This document shows positions 40,790-51,706 of a DNA stretch of 64,000 bases, piece by piece. Each line of letters begins with the position of its first letter. Positions within the stretch are counted from its first letter, which is position 1. The notes beneath the pieces were generated by a model, which was given only the letters and a program-made list of their open reading frames with translations, was not told the origin of the DNA and made no database searches. The translations under genes were made by a program, and so were the position numbers. This DNA comes from Bacteroidetes bacterium HGW-Bacteroidetes-2 (GTDB taxonomy: Bacteria; Bacteroidota; Bacteroidia; Flavobacteriales; Flavobacteriaceae): NCBI GenBank assembly GCA_002842575.1, contig PHDJ01000009.1:1-64000 (forward strand). The letters run 5' to 3'.

Positions 40790-41809
40790 TTAACGCAAAT
40801 CCATATTCAATCCAAAAAAACTTGCTGCTGCGGCAGCATTGTATTTAGAGTAAGAATAACTAATCCGCAATTTATTTAATTTTATAGAAAAACCTGCACT
40901 TAAACCCGCAAAAGATCGTTGTTCTATAATTCGCAATTCTTCTGACCTTCGCACATTGTAGCCTAGACGAATATTAAAACCGCCTTTCGGAAAAAGTTCA
41001 ACACCAAAAATCATTCTACGGAATGCATTGTCTATAAAGTTTATTTTTTCTTTAATTACATTACCTTCCAAATCAACTTCTTCACGAGCGGGATTAGAAA
41101 AAGCAATATTCCAAGTTTGAAGATTTTCTAATGTAAAATGCCAGCGAATTGGAACATTTAAGGGAATTTGTGAAATGCCAAAATCTACCTCAAAAGGCAA
41201 TGATTCATATACTTCATTAAAAGGAGTGAATTGTGTACCTATATTTCTAGCAACTGCAGCAATATTTAAATCCCAAGGCTCATATACATAAATAATGCCG
41301 ATGTCTATAGCACCACCTAATGAAGAATACTGTTCTAATTTAGAGGATATAAGTTTTACATTAATCCCAACGTGAAAATCGGTCCAAGGAATGTTTCTTG
41401 CATAACCCATAGAAAGTGCAACTTCGCCCCCTCCAAAAGAATTAGTAGGCTCGCCTTGTTCATCAAAACCATCAAAACTGCCATAATTTATGTAGGTCAC
41501 CCCTGCATGAAACACTTGAGTACGCCTGTCCCATAAATAAGCATAGGCAGCTGTACCGTAGCTTACGTCTGCAAAATAATTTACATAGTTTACAGAAAGT
41601 TGATTATCCATAGCGGGATTTATCGTTGCAGGATTGTATAAACCTTGAGTTGGGTCATAATCATAATTTGTGATGACCTTACCTCCTAATGCAGCTTGCC
41701 GTGGCGAATTTACCAAATTTAAAAACTGGTAAGTTGCCCTTCCACCTATTTGAGAATAACTCAATGTTGTAGAAACTAATAAAAATGCAATAAAAATAGT
41801 TTTCTGCAT
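40790..41809 (-). CDS. porQ: type IX secretion system protein PorQ
   Basis: RQAALGGKVITNYDYDPTQGLYNPATINP; beta-barrel pattern; next to cmk and lon; start trimmed to MQKTIF. Confidence 0.85.
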   Translation of the reverse strand: MQKTIFIAFLLVSTTLSYSQIGGRATYQFLNLVNSPRQAALGGKVITNYDYDPTQGLYNPATINPAMDNQLSVNYVNYFADVSYGTAAYAYLWDRRTQVFHAGVTYINYGSFDGFDEQGEPTNSFGGGEVALSMGYARNIPWTDFHVGINVKLISSKLEQYSSLGGAIDIGIIYVYEPWDLNIAAVARNIGTQFTPFNEVYESLPFEVDFGISQIPLNVPIRWHFTLENLQTWNIAFSNPAREEVDLEGNVIKEKINFIDNAFRRMIFGVELFPKGGFNIRLGYNVRRSEELRIIEQRSFAGLSAGFSIKLNKLRISYSYSKYNAAAAASFFGLNMDLR

Positions 41810-41901
41810 GGATATTTTAAAGTTAATATTCTCAGATTTGGGAGAATAAGCGTACCTTATTAACGAGTGCAAGTATAATTTATTTTTAGGTATTCACAGA
41901 A

Positions 41902-41930
41902 AAAGGAAAGTAATAAAATTACTTCCCTTT
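41902..41930 (-). terminator. intrinsic terminator downstream of lon
   Basis: AAAGGAAAGTAAT / ATTACTTCCCTTT (one G-U pair), minus-strand T-rich tail. Confidence 0.6.
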
Positions 41931-41968
41931 CTCATAAAATTGTTGTGTTATTTTAGCAACTTTTAAAA

Positions 41969-44419
41969 CTATAAAATTTTAGCGTTTTTCACTTTTTCAT
42001 TCATAAGAGCATATTGTAAAACTTCACTCATATCTTTTACATAATGAAAAGTTAATCCTTTTAAATAATCTTCTTTTATTTCTTCAATATCTCTTTTGTT
42101 TTCTTCACAAAGCATAATTTCTTTAATACATGCTCTTTTTGCTGCCAGAATTTTTTCTTTAATTCCGCCAACGGGAAGGACTTTTCCACGTAAAGTAATT
42201 TCACCGGTCATAGCCAGATTATTTTTTACTTTTCGTTGAGTAAATAAAGAAACTAAAGAGGTAAGCATAGTTATTCCGGCACTAGGACCATCTTTAGGGG
42301 TTGCTCCTTCTGGCACGTGAATGTGTACGTTATACTTTTCAAATACGTCTGGGTCTATGCCTAATTCATCGGCATTAGACTTGATATATTCCATAGCGAT
42401 TGTGGCAGATTCCTTCATCACTTTTCCTAAATTTCCGGTAATGGTAAGATTTCCTTTTCCTTTTGATAATATAGACTCAATAAAAAGGATGGCTCCTCCA
42501 ACACTGGTCCATGCTAATCCTGTTACTACACCTGCAACATCGTTATTTTCATATTTATCCCGCTCCATTTTTGGAGAACCTAAAACTTTAAGAATATCTT
42601 CATTAGTAGCCTTTAGGTTATACGATTCTTCCATTGCAATGTGCATGGCGGCGTGTCGTACCATTTTTGCTATTTGTTTTTCCAAGCCTCTTACCCCAGA
42701 TTCACGTGTGTAGCCTTCTACAATTTTTTCTAATTGGGGTCTGGCTATTTTTAAATGGCTTTTATTTAAACCGTGTTCTTTTAACTGCTTAGGTAATAGA
42801 TGTTGGTTTGCAATTTCTACTTTTTCTTCTATGGTATAACCGGTTACATTGATGATTTCCATCCTATCTAACAAAGCAGGTTGGATGTTATTTAAGCTAT
42901 TTGCAGTAGCAACAAACATTACTTTAGAAAGGTCATAGCCTATTTCTAAAAAATTGTCGTGAAAGTCTGAATTTTGTTCTGGATCTAAAACTTCCAATAA
43001 TGCAGATGAGGGGTCACCTTGGTTGCCTATGGAAAGTTTATCGATTTCATCTAAAACAAAAACAGGATTTGACTTTTCTGCTTTTTTTATGCTTTGTATG
43101 ATTCGTCCTGGCATAGCACCAATATAGGTTTTTCTGTGTCCGCGTATTTCTGACTCATCACGTAGACCTCCTAAAGAAACCCGAATATATTTTCTACCCA
43201 AAGCCTCGGCTATAGATTTTCCTAAAGAAGTTTTTCCAACACCAGGGGGACCATACAAACAAAGTATAGGAGACTTCATGTCATTGCGCAGTTTTAGTAC
43301 TGCAAGGTGTTCTATAATACGTTTTTTTACATCCTCTAATCCAAAATGATCGCGATCTAAAATACGTTGAGCTCTTTTTAAATCAAATTTATCTTTGGAA
43401 AAATCATTCCAAGGAAGATCTAAAAACAAATCTAAGTAGTTACGCTGAATAGAATACTCAGCAACTTGTGGATTCATTCTCTGTAATTTTGCCAATTCTT
43501 TTTCAAAATGTTTTGCTGCTTCACTACTCCATTTTTTCTTTAAAGAACGTTCTTTCATTTCGTCTACTTCTTCTTCATAAGAAACACCTCCAAGCTCTTC
43601 TTGAATGGTTTTCATTTGTTGGTGCAAGAAGTATTCACGTTGTTGTTGGTCTAAATCATAACGTACTTTAGATTGGATATCGTTTTTTAAAGAAAGTTTT
43701 TGAAATTCGATGTGCATATATTTTAAGGTTTCCATAGCACGATCTTCCAAAGAGTTAATTTCTAATAACTTTTGTTTTTCATCTACCTTAATATTTAGGT
43801 TAGAAGACACAAAATTGATTAAAAACGAATTACTCTCAATATTTTTAATTGCAAAAGAAGCCTCTGAAGGAATGTTTGGATTTTCTTGAATAATTTGAAG
43901 CGCTAAATCTTTAATAGAATCGATAATTGCTTTAAATTCTTTATTGCTTTTTGCTGGTTTGGCCTCTGCCACTTCTTTTACTTTAGCTTTAAAATAAGGT
44001 TCTGATGTGATGATTTTATCAATTTCAAAACGCTTTTTCCCTTGTAAAATCACCGTTGTATTGCCATCGGGCATTTTTAAAACCCGCAAAATTCTGGCCA
44101 CAGTACCAAGCCTATTGATGTCTTTTTCGCTAGGCTCTTCTATGCCTTCTGAAATTTGAGAAACAACACCAATAACTTTATTGCCTTTATTCGCATCATT
44201 TATTAACTTGATAGATTTGTCTCTACCGGCGGTAATTGGAACCACAACACCTGGAAATAATACGGTATTTCGCAAAGGTAGAATAGCTAACACATCGGGT
44301 AGTTCTTCTTTGTTGATTGCTGCTTCATCCTCTGGGGTCATTAAAGGAATAAATTCTGCTTCCTCATTTAATTCCTGGAATGACAAACTGTCTATATCTA
44401 TAATTTTTGATCTTGCCAT
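41969..44419 (-). CDS. lon: endopeptidase La (Lon protease)
   Basis: [34 protein letters not shown]; catalytic [11 protein letters not shown]. Confidence 0.97.
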   Translation of the reverse strand: MARSKIIDIDSLSFQELNEEAEFIPLMTPEDEAAINKEELPDVLAILPLRNTVLFPGVVVPITAGRDKSIKLINDANKGNKVIGVVSQISEGIEEPSEKDINRLGTVARILRVLKMPDGNTTVILQGKKRFEIDKIITSEPYFKAKVKEVAEAKPAKSNKEFKAIIDSIKDLALQIIQENPNIPSEASFAIKNIESNSFLINFVSSNLNIKVDEKQKLLEINSLEDRAMETLKYMHIEFQKLSLKNDIQSKVRYDLDQQQREYFLHQQMKTIQEELGGVSYEEEVDEMKERSLKKKWSSEAAKHFEKELAKLQRMNPQVAEYSIQRNYLDLFLDLPWNDFSKDKFDLKRAQRILDRDHFGLEDVKKRIIEHLAVLKLRNDMKSPILCLYGPPGVGKTSLGKSIAEALGRKYIRVSLGGLRDESEIRGHRKTYIGAMPGRIIQSIKKAEKSNPVFVLDEIDKLSIGNQGDPSSALLEVLDPEQNSDFHDNFLEIGYDLSKVMFVATANSLNNIQPALLDRMEIINVTGYTIEEKVEIANQHLLPKQLKEHGLNKSHLKIARPQLEKIVEGYTRESGVRGLEKQIAKMVRHAAMHIAMEESYNLKATNEDILKVLGSPKMERDKYENNDVAGVVTGLAWTSVGGAILFIESILSKGKGNLTITGNLGKVMKESATIAMEYIKSNADELGIDPDVFEKYNVHIHVPEGATPKDGPSAGITMLTSLVSLFTQRKVKNNLAMTGEITLRGKVLPVGGIKEKILAAKRACIKEIMLCEENKRDIEEIKEDYLKGLTFHYVKDMSEVLQYALMNEKVKNAKIL

Positions 44420-44647
44420 AATTGTTTTAAGTCATTATGTCATAAGCTATTTTGCCTGTCTCTTTATTCTGACAGGTACTAAAAATGCAATAACACTGAT
44501 TATTAATAGAATAAAACTTTATAGGTACTTTATTCTTTATGTATATTTCAATAGTTATGCCACCCAATTTATATCCATTTATATTTTTTAAATAAAAGTG
44601 TAACATTTTGAATTACTATGTATCTTTAATATAAATGAATTTATTTT

Positions 44648-45217
44648 TTGGCACTAACCAACCATCATATTAATCCACTAATTGAGCTCTGCAAAAACGG
44701 AAATCAATTAGCACAGCTAGAGGTGTATAACCGTTATTTTTTAGCCATGTATAATACCGCTTTTCTTATTGTAAAAAACCAGCAAGAAGCTGAAGACATT
44801 ATGCAGGAATCGTTTTTATCGGCATTTACAAAACTGCATCAATTTCAGGGCGACGCCAGTTTTGGTGCTTGGTTAAAACGTATCGTTATTAATAAAAGCA
44901 TCTCTAAATATAGAAAACAAATCGTTCAAGCAGATGTTGATTTGGAAAAATTATCATTGGAAGAAGTAGAAAACCCACCCTATTCTGAAATAAGTTATTC
45001 TGAAATAAAAGCAAAAGAGGTTGTTTACTGCTTAAACCAATTAAAAGATAACTATAGGCTGATATTGACCCTGCATTACTTAGAAGGTTATGACTATGAG
45101 GAGATTTCAGAAATAATGAAAATGAGTTATGCCAATTGCCGAACGATGCTTTCCCGAGCGAAAGAAAATCTTCGTAAAGAATTTGAAAAACAAAAAGTTG
45201 AACAAAATAATGTGTAA
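44648..45217 (+). CDS. ECF-type RNA polymerase sigma factor
   Basis: AEDIMQESFLSAFTKLHQFQGDASFGAWLKRI; LEGYDYEEISEIMKMSYANCRTMLSRAKENLR; TTG start. Confidence 0.92.
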   Translation: MALTNHHINPLIELCKNGNQLAQLEVYNRYFLAMYNTAFLIVKNQQEAEDIMQESFLSAFTKLHQFQGDASFGAWLKRIVINKSISKYRKQIVQADVDLEKLSLEEVENPPYSEISYSEIKAKEVVYCLNQLKDNYRLILTLHYLEGYDYEEISEIMKMSYANCRTMLSRAKENLRKEFEKQKVEQNNV

Positions 45218-45222
45218 AAAAA

Positions 45223-45774
45223 ATGAAAAAAGATGCTTTAGAAAGTAGATTACACGAATTGGTTTCAAAAGATGCATTTCTTTTAGAAGTTCCAAAAGAA
45301 GGACATTCTTTACGTTTTATGAAAAAATTGAAAGCGCAAAATCAAAAAAAACAAGATTCAATCTCTTTTTGGAAACCCATAGGACTTGCAGCTTCTTTTT
45401 TACTTCTTATAGGGTTAGGTTTTTCAGTAAAAGCAAACCAACAAAAAGAAATCGATTTAGCCAGTATTTCTCCAGAAATGGCGCAAACGCAAAACTTTTT
45501 CACAAGTACAATTAAAGTGGAATTAGAAAACTTAAATAACGCAATTTCGCCACTCACAAAATCATTAGTGAATGATGCTTTGATTCAGCTTGAAAACCTA
45601 GAAAAAGAGTACGAAAAATTAAAAATCGATCTTGCAAAAAGCGGAAATGACAAACGCGTTATTTATGCTATGATTTCAAATTTTCAGAGCAGAATTATTG
45701 TTTTAGAAAATGTATTGTCCAAAATAGAAGAAATTAAAGAACTAAAAATTAATACCAATGAAAACATACTATAA
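45223..45774 (+). CDS. single-TM membrane protein, candidate anti-sigma factor
   Basis: 5 nt after the sigma gene; short N-terminal region, TM PIGLAASFLLLIGLGFSV, C-terminal coiled-coil. Confidence 0.6.
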   Translation: MKKDALESRLHELVSKDAFLLEVPKEGHSLRFMKKLKAQNQKKQDSISFWKPIGLAASFLLLIGLGFSVKANQQKEIDLASISPEMAQTQNFFTSTIKVELENLNNAISPLTKSLVNDALIQLENLEKEYEKLKIDLAKSGNDKRVIYAMISNFQSRIIVLENVLSKIEEIKELKINTNENIL

Positions 45775-46843
45775 AACCTTATTTTTTCTGATATTCATTC
45801 CAGCTTTTGCTATTGCAAACAACGGCAAATTAAATGGAAAATATACCAAAGAAAAAAAGATAGAAAAAGAATTTTCAGTAAATGCAGATGCTTTAGTTAA
45901 AGTGAGCAATAGCTATGGTAATGTAAATGTTACTACTTGGAATGAAAACCGTATTGAAATAAAAATTACCATAACTACTAATGGCGATAATGAAGAAGAA
46001 GTACAAAGACGTTTGGATGAAATAGATGTCGATTTTACAGCTACTAAATCGTTAGTTTCTGCCAAAACAATCTTTGAAAAACGAAAAACAAATTGGTCTT
46101 TTTGGGGATTTAAAAGCAACAATGTGAACATGAAAATTAATTATACCATAAAAATGCCTATAAAAAACAATGTAGATCTTAGCAATAACTATGGTGCTAT
46201 TAGTTTAAACAAATTAGAGGGAAATGCCCGAATTTCTTGTGACTATGGCAAATTAATTCTAGGAGAATTGCTAGGCAATGATAACCAGTTGCGCTTTGAT
46301 TATACAAACAACTCTACCATTTCTTTTTTAAATAATGGCACCATACACGCAGATTATTCTGGATTTGTTGTAGATAAAGCTACACATATAACCCTAAACG
46401 GCGACTACACAAAATCGGAATTTACAGAAGTTGAAAATTTAAGTTTTGATTGTGATTATGGAAAAGTTATAGTAGGCAGAGCAAATGAAATTATAGGAAA
46501 AGGAAACTATGTTACCAAAGATATTGGCACCATTTTTAAAAGAATAGATTTAAAAACCAATTACGGAAAAATAACCATTAACCGAGTGGCAAAAGGGGCT
46601 AAAAATATTATTATAAATAGCAGTTACACTTCCATACGCTTGGGTTTTGATGCTAATTCTAACTTTGATTTTAGTGCAATTCTTTCTTATGCTAGCCTAA
46701 AAGGAAAAGAGCTTTTAAACCTTTCCAATCAAAATGAGCAAGGAACAAAAAAGGATTATACAGGAACTTATGGCACAAAAAATTCCGGAAATCAAATTTC
46801 TATTACCTCCAGTTATGGTGGCGTAACCATAATTAAAAATTAA
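45758..46843 (+). CDS. secreted beta-solenoid-like protein (DUF4097-like)
   Basis: Signal peptide; recurring SYGNVNV / NYGAISL / DYGKLIL / DYGKVIV / NYGKITI / SYGGVTI units; overlaps the upstream ORF by 17 nt. Confidence 0.65.
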   Translation: MKTYYKTLFFLIFIPAFAIANNGKLNGKYTKEKKIEKEFSVNADALVKVSNSYGNVNVTTWNENRIEIKITITTNGDNEEEVQRRLDEIDVDFTATKSLVSAKTIFEKRKTNWSFWGFKSNNVNMKINYTIKMPIKNNVDLSNNYGAISLNKLEGNARISCDYGKLILGELLGNDNQLRFDYTNNSTISFLNNGTIHADYSGFVVDKATHITLNGDYTKSEFTEVENLSFDCDYGKVIVGRANEIIGKGNYVTKDIGTIFKRIDLKTNYGKITINRVAKGAKNIIINSSYTSIRLGFDANSNFDFSAILSYASLKGKELLNLSNQNEQGTKKDYTGTYGTKNSGNQISITSSYGGVTIIKN

Positions 46844-46913
46844 AAACACCCATGTTTTCTTATTTATAAAACTTAAATATATTCATACATATTCATCAAA
46901 AAAAATAATCATT

Positions 46914-47648
46914 ATGAAAAATCTAAAAAATTATGCAAGTCTATTTCTACTATTTTTTGCACTTACCATACAAGCGCAATGGAAAAATAAAACCGTTTCT
47001 GGCAATGGTAATGTTATTACAAAAACCATAAAAACATCTGATTATGATAAAATTGCTGTAGCCGGAATTTATTTTGTAACTCTTGTAGAAGGTAATGAAG
47101 GTCAAATAACCATTAAAGGGGAAGAAAATCTTTTAGCAGAAACCATTATTGAAGTAAACGGCAATACCTTAGAAATTAAAACCGAAAAAAATACCAATCT
47201 AAAACCTAGCGGCGGTAAAAAGATTGAAGTTATGGTTCCTGTAAAAAATGTTTCTGCAATAAGTTTAGCCGGTTCTGGCAATGTTAGAACTGAAAATTTA
47301 ATTTTAAAAAATAGAGAAATGGAAGTAACCTTGGCTGGTTCAGGTGACATAAAACTAGTTATTGAGACTTCAGATTTAGTTACTAAAGTAGCTGGCTCTG
47401 GCGATGTTGAATTATCGGGAAAAGCGACAAACCTAATTGGAAAACTAGCTGGTTCTGGTGATTTAAAACTGTTTCGCTTAAGCACTGAAAAAGCCGATGT
47501 TTCTATTGCAGGTTCGGGAGATATAGAAGTACAATGTACAGAAGAATTAAAAGCAAGTATAGCTGGATCAGGAGATATTGTTTACAAAGGAAACCCTACA
47601 AAGAAAGATACTAAAACTGCTGGATCAGGAACTATAAAAGCTTTCTAA
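46914..47648 (+). CDS. head GIN domain-containing protein (DUF2807)
   Basis: Signal peptide; repeated AGSG(N/D)(V/I) units. Confidence 0.9.
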   Translation: MKNLKNYASLFLLFFALTIQAQWKNKTVSGNGNVITKTIKTSDYDKIAVAGIYFVTLVEGNEGQITIKGEENLLAETIIEVNGNTLEIKTEKNTNLKPSGGKKIEVMVPVKNVSAISLAGSGNVRTENLILKNREMEVTLAGSGDIKLVIETSDLVTKVAGSGDVELSGKATNLIGKLAGSGDLKLFRLSTEKADVSIAGSGDIEVQCTEELKASIAGSGDIVYKGNPTKKDTKTAGSGTIKAF

Positions 47649-47687
47649 GGCAATTGAAATGGAGAGTATTAAAAAAATTATAAGCAC

Positions 47688-47727
47688 AAAAAAAGCCGTT
47701 TACAAAAAGTTAACCGGCTTTTTTTAA
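47688..47727. terminator. intrinsic terminator between convergent genes
   Basis: AAAAAAAGCCG...CCGGCTTTTTTT. Confidence 0.75.
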
Positions 47728-47738
47728 TATTTTATTTG

Positions 47739-48656
47739 TTAAAGAAAGTATTGAAAAAGACCTTCTGTAACGACATGCTCAATATCACCATCTTCTAGCA
47801 ATGAGGCTTCAAAGCTAAATGTAAATCGTATTAAATTAGCACTGTTTTCAATAATAGTAAGTACGCCTGTTTTAGAAGTAAATGTAACCTCATTATTGAA
47901 ATAACCAGCACTAAAATCGCCATTAAAAGTTAAATCATAAGTTCCTGGCACTGTAGTTTCTGGAAATGCTATGGTTAAACTCTCGTTGGTTAGGGCATTC
48001 ACACCCTGAACTGTAATCAATCCCGAAGTTACAATAGTCAAGTTTGTGGTTTCAAAAACCAAAGTATCAATTCTTGCCCTCATAAAATCTTCCTGGGGAG
48101 GCATGGTAGTACTTCCATCACTTACCAAAGGAATATTATTAAAAACACCATTGGCTACAGTCACACTATCAAAAGTGGGATTTCCATTACCATCAAGAAT
48201 GGGCTGTCCGTTAGCATCTAAGAGTGCGCGAGTTGCAATAAAGGCAAAAGTACCGGAAGCTAAACCTAGTTCCACATCATATTGAGTAACGATTATTTCT
48301 CCGATTCCTCCTTCATTTTGTGTAGAAAATGCAGTAGGGGCTGAACTTATTCCAAAAGTAGCTTCTCCACTATTTCCAGTTAAATTAAACGCACCTACTC
48401 CTATACCTTGGAATGTCATTACAATTTTATCCCCATTGCCTTTAATTCCGGTTATTGAAGTAACGCCACTTATAGTAACTGCTTGTGCTGTATCTCCCAC
48501 AAAAGTTACTCCTTCAACCACAGCGGTAAAAGATGCAATAACCTCTTCAGGTATATCCGAAACAAAATCGCCTTCTAGGGGTTCATTATCACAAGAAAGG
48601 TGCATAAGGGTAAAAAAACTTAAAAATGCTAACGCAAATAAAGAATTCAGTTTCAT
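47739..48656 (-). CDS. secreted lipoprotein, hypothetical (possibly DUF6252-like)
   Basis: Lipobox LMHLSC; beta-rich repeat layout. Confidence 0.5.
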   Translation of the reverse strand: MKLNSLFALAFLSFFTLMHLSCDNEPLEGDFVSDIPEEVIASFTAVVEGVTFVGDTAQAVTISGVTSITGIKGNGDKIVMTFQGIGVGAFNLTGNSGEATFGISSAPTAFSTQNEGGIGEIIVTQYDVELGLASGTFAFIATRALLDANGQPILDGNGNPTFDSVTVANGVFNNIPLVSDGSTTMPPQEDFMRARIDTLVFETTNLTIVTSGLITVQGVNALTNESLTIAFPETTVPGTYDLTFNGDFSAGYFNNEVTFTSKTGVLTIIENSANLIRFTFSFEASLLEDGDIEHVVTEGLFQYFL

Positions 48657-48709
48657 AAGTTGTAGACTAGGTTAATTTAAACAAATATGGCAAACTTAAG
48701 TAAAAATAT

Positions 48710-50059
48710 TTATTTATCAGAGAAAACAGTGGTTTCTCTTTTAGGAACACGAAGTAATAAAACAATTCCAATAAAGAAAAATACAACAAGAAATAATATA
48801 GAATTTCGCATACTTCCTGTAATTTGGTCGATAAATCCATAAATAAGCATTCCAATAACAATCCCAATTTTTTCTGTAACATCATAAAAACTAAAATAGG
48901 AAGTAGTGTCTTTCGTTTCAGGAAGAAATTTTGAATAAGTTGACCTCGATAAGGACTGAATGCCACCCATTACCAACCCTACAAAACCTGCAGTAATATA
49001 AAAATGAAGCGGTTGCTCAATAAAAAATGCCACAATACAAATTACTAGCCAAACACTATTAATTGTTATAAGAGTAGGCAGGTTTCCAAATTTAAAGGAA
49101 GCTTTTGCTGTTAATTCAGCCCCTAAAACCGCAACCAATTGAATGATTAAAATACTTACAATAAGTCCGATTGTTTTTTCTTTAGAATCTTCCCATGCAA
49201 TTTCCTGCTCGCCAAAATAGGTTGCCACAAGCATTACAGTTTGTACCGCCATACTATACACAAAAAAGGCAGTCAAATACCTTTTTAATTGCATATTTTC
49301 ACTTAGAGAATGTTGCACTTTTTGTAATTCTTTAAACCCATTAAATAAAACGTTTTTTGTAACTTTATTTCCTGTTTTATTTCCCTTTGGTAAAAAATAA
49401 AAGGAATACTGGCTGAAAACAATCCACCAAATACCAACGGTTACAAAGGATATTTTCATTGCTTGAAAACTAGCCAAATCACCCTCCCCCAAGCCAAAAA
49501 ATTGTGGCTGCATAATCATAGCTAAATTAAAAATGAGCAAAAACACACTACCTAAATACCCTAAGGAATAGCCTCTTGCACTTATTTTATCCTGTTGTTC
49601 TGAAAAAGCAATATCGGGCAAAAAAGAATTGTAAAAAACCAAACTTCCCCAAAAACCAATTAAGGCAAAGAAATAAAACAGCAAACTAAAATAAATATTT
49701 GCTAAATCAAACCAATACAGTCCAATACAAGACAGTGCCCCTAGGTAACAAAAGAATTTCATGTAATTTTTTTTATTTCCTACATAATCCGCCATCCCAG
49801 AAAGTATTGGTGAAATAATGGCAACTAAAAGAAAAGCCGAAGCGGTAACATAGCTTATTAGAGGAGTACTTCTAATCTGTCCGCCAAAGATAGTAACCAT
49901 GTCTGTTTCAGCAGCATCAAATAATGCTTGGTAATAAATAGGGAAAATCGCCGAAGCTATTACTAAACTATACACCGAGTTTGCCCAATCGTAAAAAGCC
50001 CAAGCGTATAATAATTTTTTACTTCCTTTAACTAATGGTCTTTGTATTCTATTTCTCAT
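48710..50059 (-). CDS. MFS transporter, UMF1/Atg22-like
   Basis: LLYAWAFYDWANSVYSLVIASAIFPIYYQ; 12-TM pattern; start placed at MRNRIQRP. Confidence 0.85.
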   Translation of the reverse strand: MRNRIQRPLVKGSKKLLYAWAFYDWANSVYSLVIASAIFPIYYQALFDAAETDMVTIFGGQIRSTPLISYVTASAFLLVAIISPILSGMADYVGNKKNYMKFFCYLGALSCIGLYWFDLANIYFSLLFYFFALIGFWGSLVFYNSFLPDIAFSEQQDKISARGYSLGYLGSVFLLIFNLAMIMQPQFFGLGEGDLASFQAMKISFVTVGIWWIVFSQYSFYFLPKGNKTGNKVTKNVLFNGFKELQKVQHSLSENMQLKRYLTAFFVYSMAVQTVMLVATYFGEQEIAWEDSKEKTIGLIVSILIIQLVAVLGAELTAKASFKFGNLPTLITINSVWLVICIVAFFIEQPLHFYITAGFVGLVMGGIQSLSRSTYSKFLPETKDTTSYFSFYDVTEKIGIVIGMLIYGFIDQITGSMRNSILFLVVFFFIGIVLLLRVPKRETTVFSDK

Positions 50060-50062
50060 AAA

Positions 50063-50090
50063 AAAAGCCGCCAAAATTGGCAGCTTCTAA
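50063..50090 (-). terminator. intrinsic terminator abutting the MFS start codon
   Basis: Reverse strand AGCTGCCA-ATTT-TGGCGGCT followed by a T-tract and then ATG. Confidence 0.65.
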
Positions 50091-50127
50091 AATAGAAAAA
50101 TAAATGATGCAATACGTTAATACAAGA

Positions 50128-50949
50128 TTATTTTTGAAAAGTAGTAACTCCATATTTTCTGGCTTCTGCTTTTGCTTCTGCTACCCAAGAGTTTATATTG
50201 TTGATTCTGGTTTCACTAGCGGGGTGTGTGCTTAAAAATTCAGGTGGTGCTTGACCTCCTGCATTGGTCTGCATACGTTTCCATAATTCTGCAGCTTCTA
50301 AAGGGTCATACCCTGCAATAGCCATTAATGTTAAACCAATTTTATCTGCTTCGCTTTCATGGCTTCTACTAAAAGGAAGCATAACCCCTACATTCGAACC
50401 AACACCATAAGCCGTATTAAAAATTGCCTGATTTTCAGGATTTTTTGAAAGTGCTATATTTCCGGCTACAGCACCCACTTGTTGCAATTGTCCTGCACTC
50501 ATGCGTTGTTGCCCGTGATTTGCAAGAGCGTGTGCAACTTCGTGCCCCATAACCGCGGCAATTCTTGCATCTGTGTTTGCAATGGGTAATATTCCGGTGT
50601 AAAAAACGATTTTACCGCCTGGCATACACCACGCATTTACGGCGTCGTCTTGTACTAAATTATAATCCCATTGGTATTCCTTTAGATAGCCCGCATACCC
50701 ATTAGCATTTAACCATCGCTCAGAAGCTGTTGCAATTTTTTGACCTATATTTTTAATTCTATTCGCGTCAGAGGTACCTTTAATTACTTTATTTTCAGAT
50801 AAAAATTCGCCATATTGCTGAAAAGACATCGGTAAAATTTGCGAATTAGGCACCAATGCCAAGGTTTGCTTTCCTGTAAATGGGTTGGTGGTACAAGCAA
50901 TAATGGTGGTCATTAATGTTATATAAATAAAAGTACTTTTAATTTTCAT
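50128..50949 (-). CDS. M48 family metallopeptidase (lipoprotein)
   Basis: HEVAHALANHGQQRMS zinc motif; SRSHESEADKIGL; lipobox TTIIAC; start trimmed to MKIKSTF. Confidence 0.92.
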   Translation of the reverse strand: MKIKSTFIYITLMTTIIACTTNPFTGKQTLALVPNSQILPMSFQQYGEFLSENKVIKGTSDANRIKNIGQKIATASERWLNANGYAGYLKEYQWDYNLVQDDAVNAWCMPGGKIVFYTGILPIANTDARIAAVMGHEVAHALANHGQQRMSAGQLQQVGAVAGNIALSKNPENQAIFNTAYGVGSNVGVMLPFSRSHESEADKIGLTLMAIAGYDPLEAAELWKRMQTNAGGQAPPEFLSTHPASETRINNINSWVAEAKAEARKYGVTTFQK

Positions 50950-51129
50950 GTTGGGTGGTTTAATAATTTGGTTAAAATTAAAAAAAATATGTATTTCAAA
51001 AATATTTTTTAACCATTTTTGTGAAAAATAATATACAAGATCTAGTAAAATTATCCTTTCAAAAAATACTGCCAAAAATCTTTGGTATAGCTTTTGAATT
51101 AACTTAAATAAATTTAATTCTATACAATT

Positions 51130-51636
51130 ATGAAAAAGTCTTTTTTTATCCTGTTTTTATCTGCATTTTTACTTTCTTCTTGCGAAGGGCCTCAAGGACC
51201 TCCTGGTTTTGACGGTCAAGATGGCGGTTTGTTTTTAGGTCAAACTTTTGAAAGAACAGTTAATTTTCAATTTGTGGCAGCTACCCAACTTCAAGAGGTT
51301 ATTGTTAATATCCCCCCCAGCATTGAGGTTTTTGAATCGGATGCTATTTTAGTGTATCGTCTTGATGAAGAACTTCCAAATAACGTAGATGCTTGGAGTT
51401 TAATTCCACAAAATTTCTTTTTAGGGGGTGGAGATATTATTCAATATGTTTACAACCATACTTTTTTTGATATTAAATTATTAATTGACGGAAACTTTGA
51501 CCTAAGCACTTTAGGAGCGGGATTTACACAAAATCAAACCTTTAGATTTGTGGTTGTACCTTCCGACTTTGGATTTAAAAGTGGAATAGATTTATCCGAT
51601 TACCATGCCGTAATGAATGCATTGAAAGTAAATTAA
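51130..51636 (+). CDS. lipoprotein with short collagen-like GPQGPPGFDGQDG stretch
   Basis: Lipobox LLSSC followed by four Gly-X-X triplets. Confidence 0.7.
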   Translation: MKKSFFILFLSAFLLSSCEGPQGPPGFDGQDGGLFLGQTFERTVNFQFVAATQLQEVIVNIPPSIEVFESDAILVYRLDEELPNNVDAWSLIPQNFFLGGGDIIQYVYNHTFFDIKLLIDGNFDLSTLGAGFTQNQTFRFVVVPSDFGFKSGIDLSDYHAVMNALKVN

Positions 51637-51706
51637 TACTTTGCTTACTTTACCATTTTTACATTAAATTGTAGGTGTTGTCATAAATTTATTTAATTTA
51701 TTTCTC

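Noticed and set aside
47250-47640. Repeated GCTGGTTCTGG-like DNA units considered as a tandem repeat or CRISPR
   Set aside because: They encode the AGSG turns of a head-GIN beta-solenoid; units diverge and have no spacer structure.
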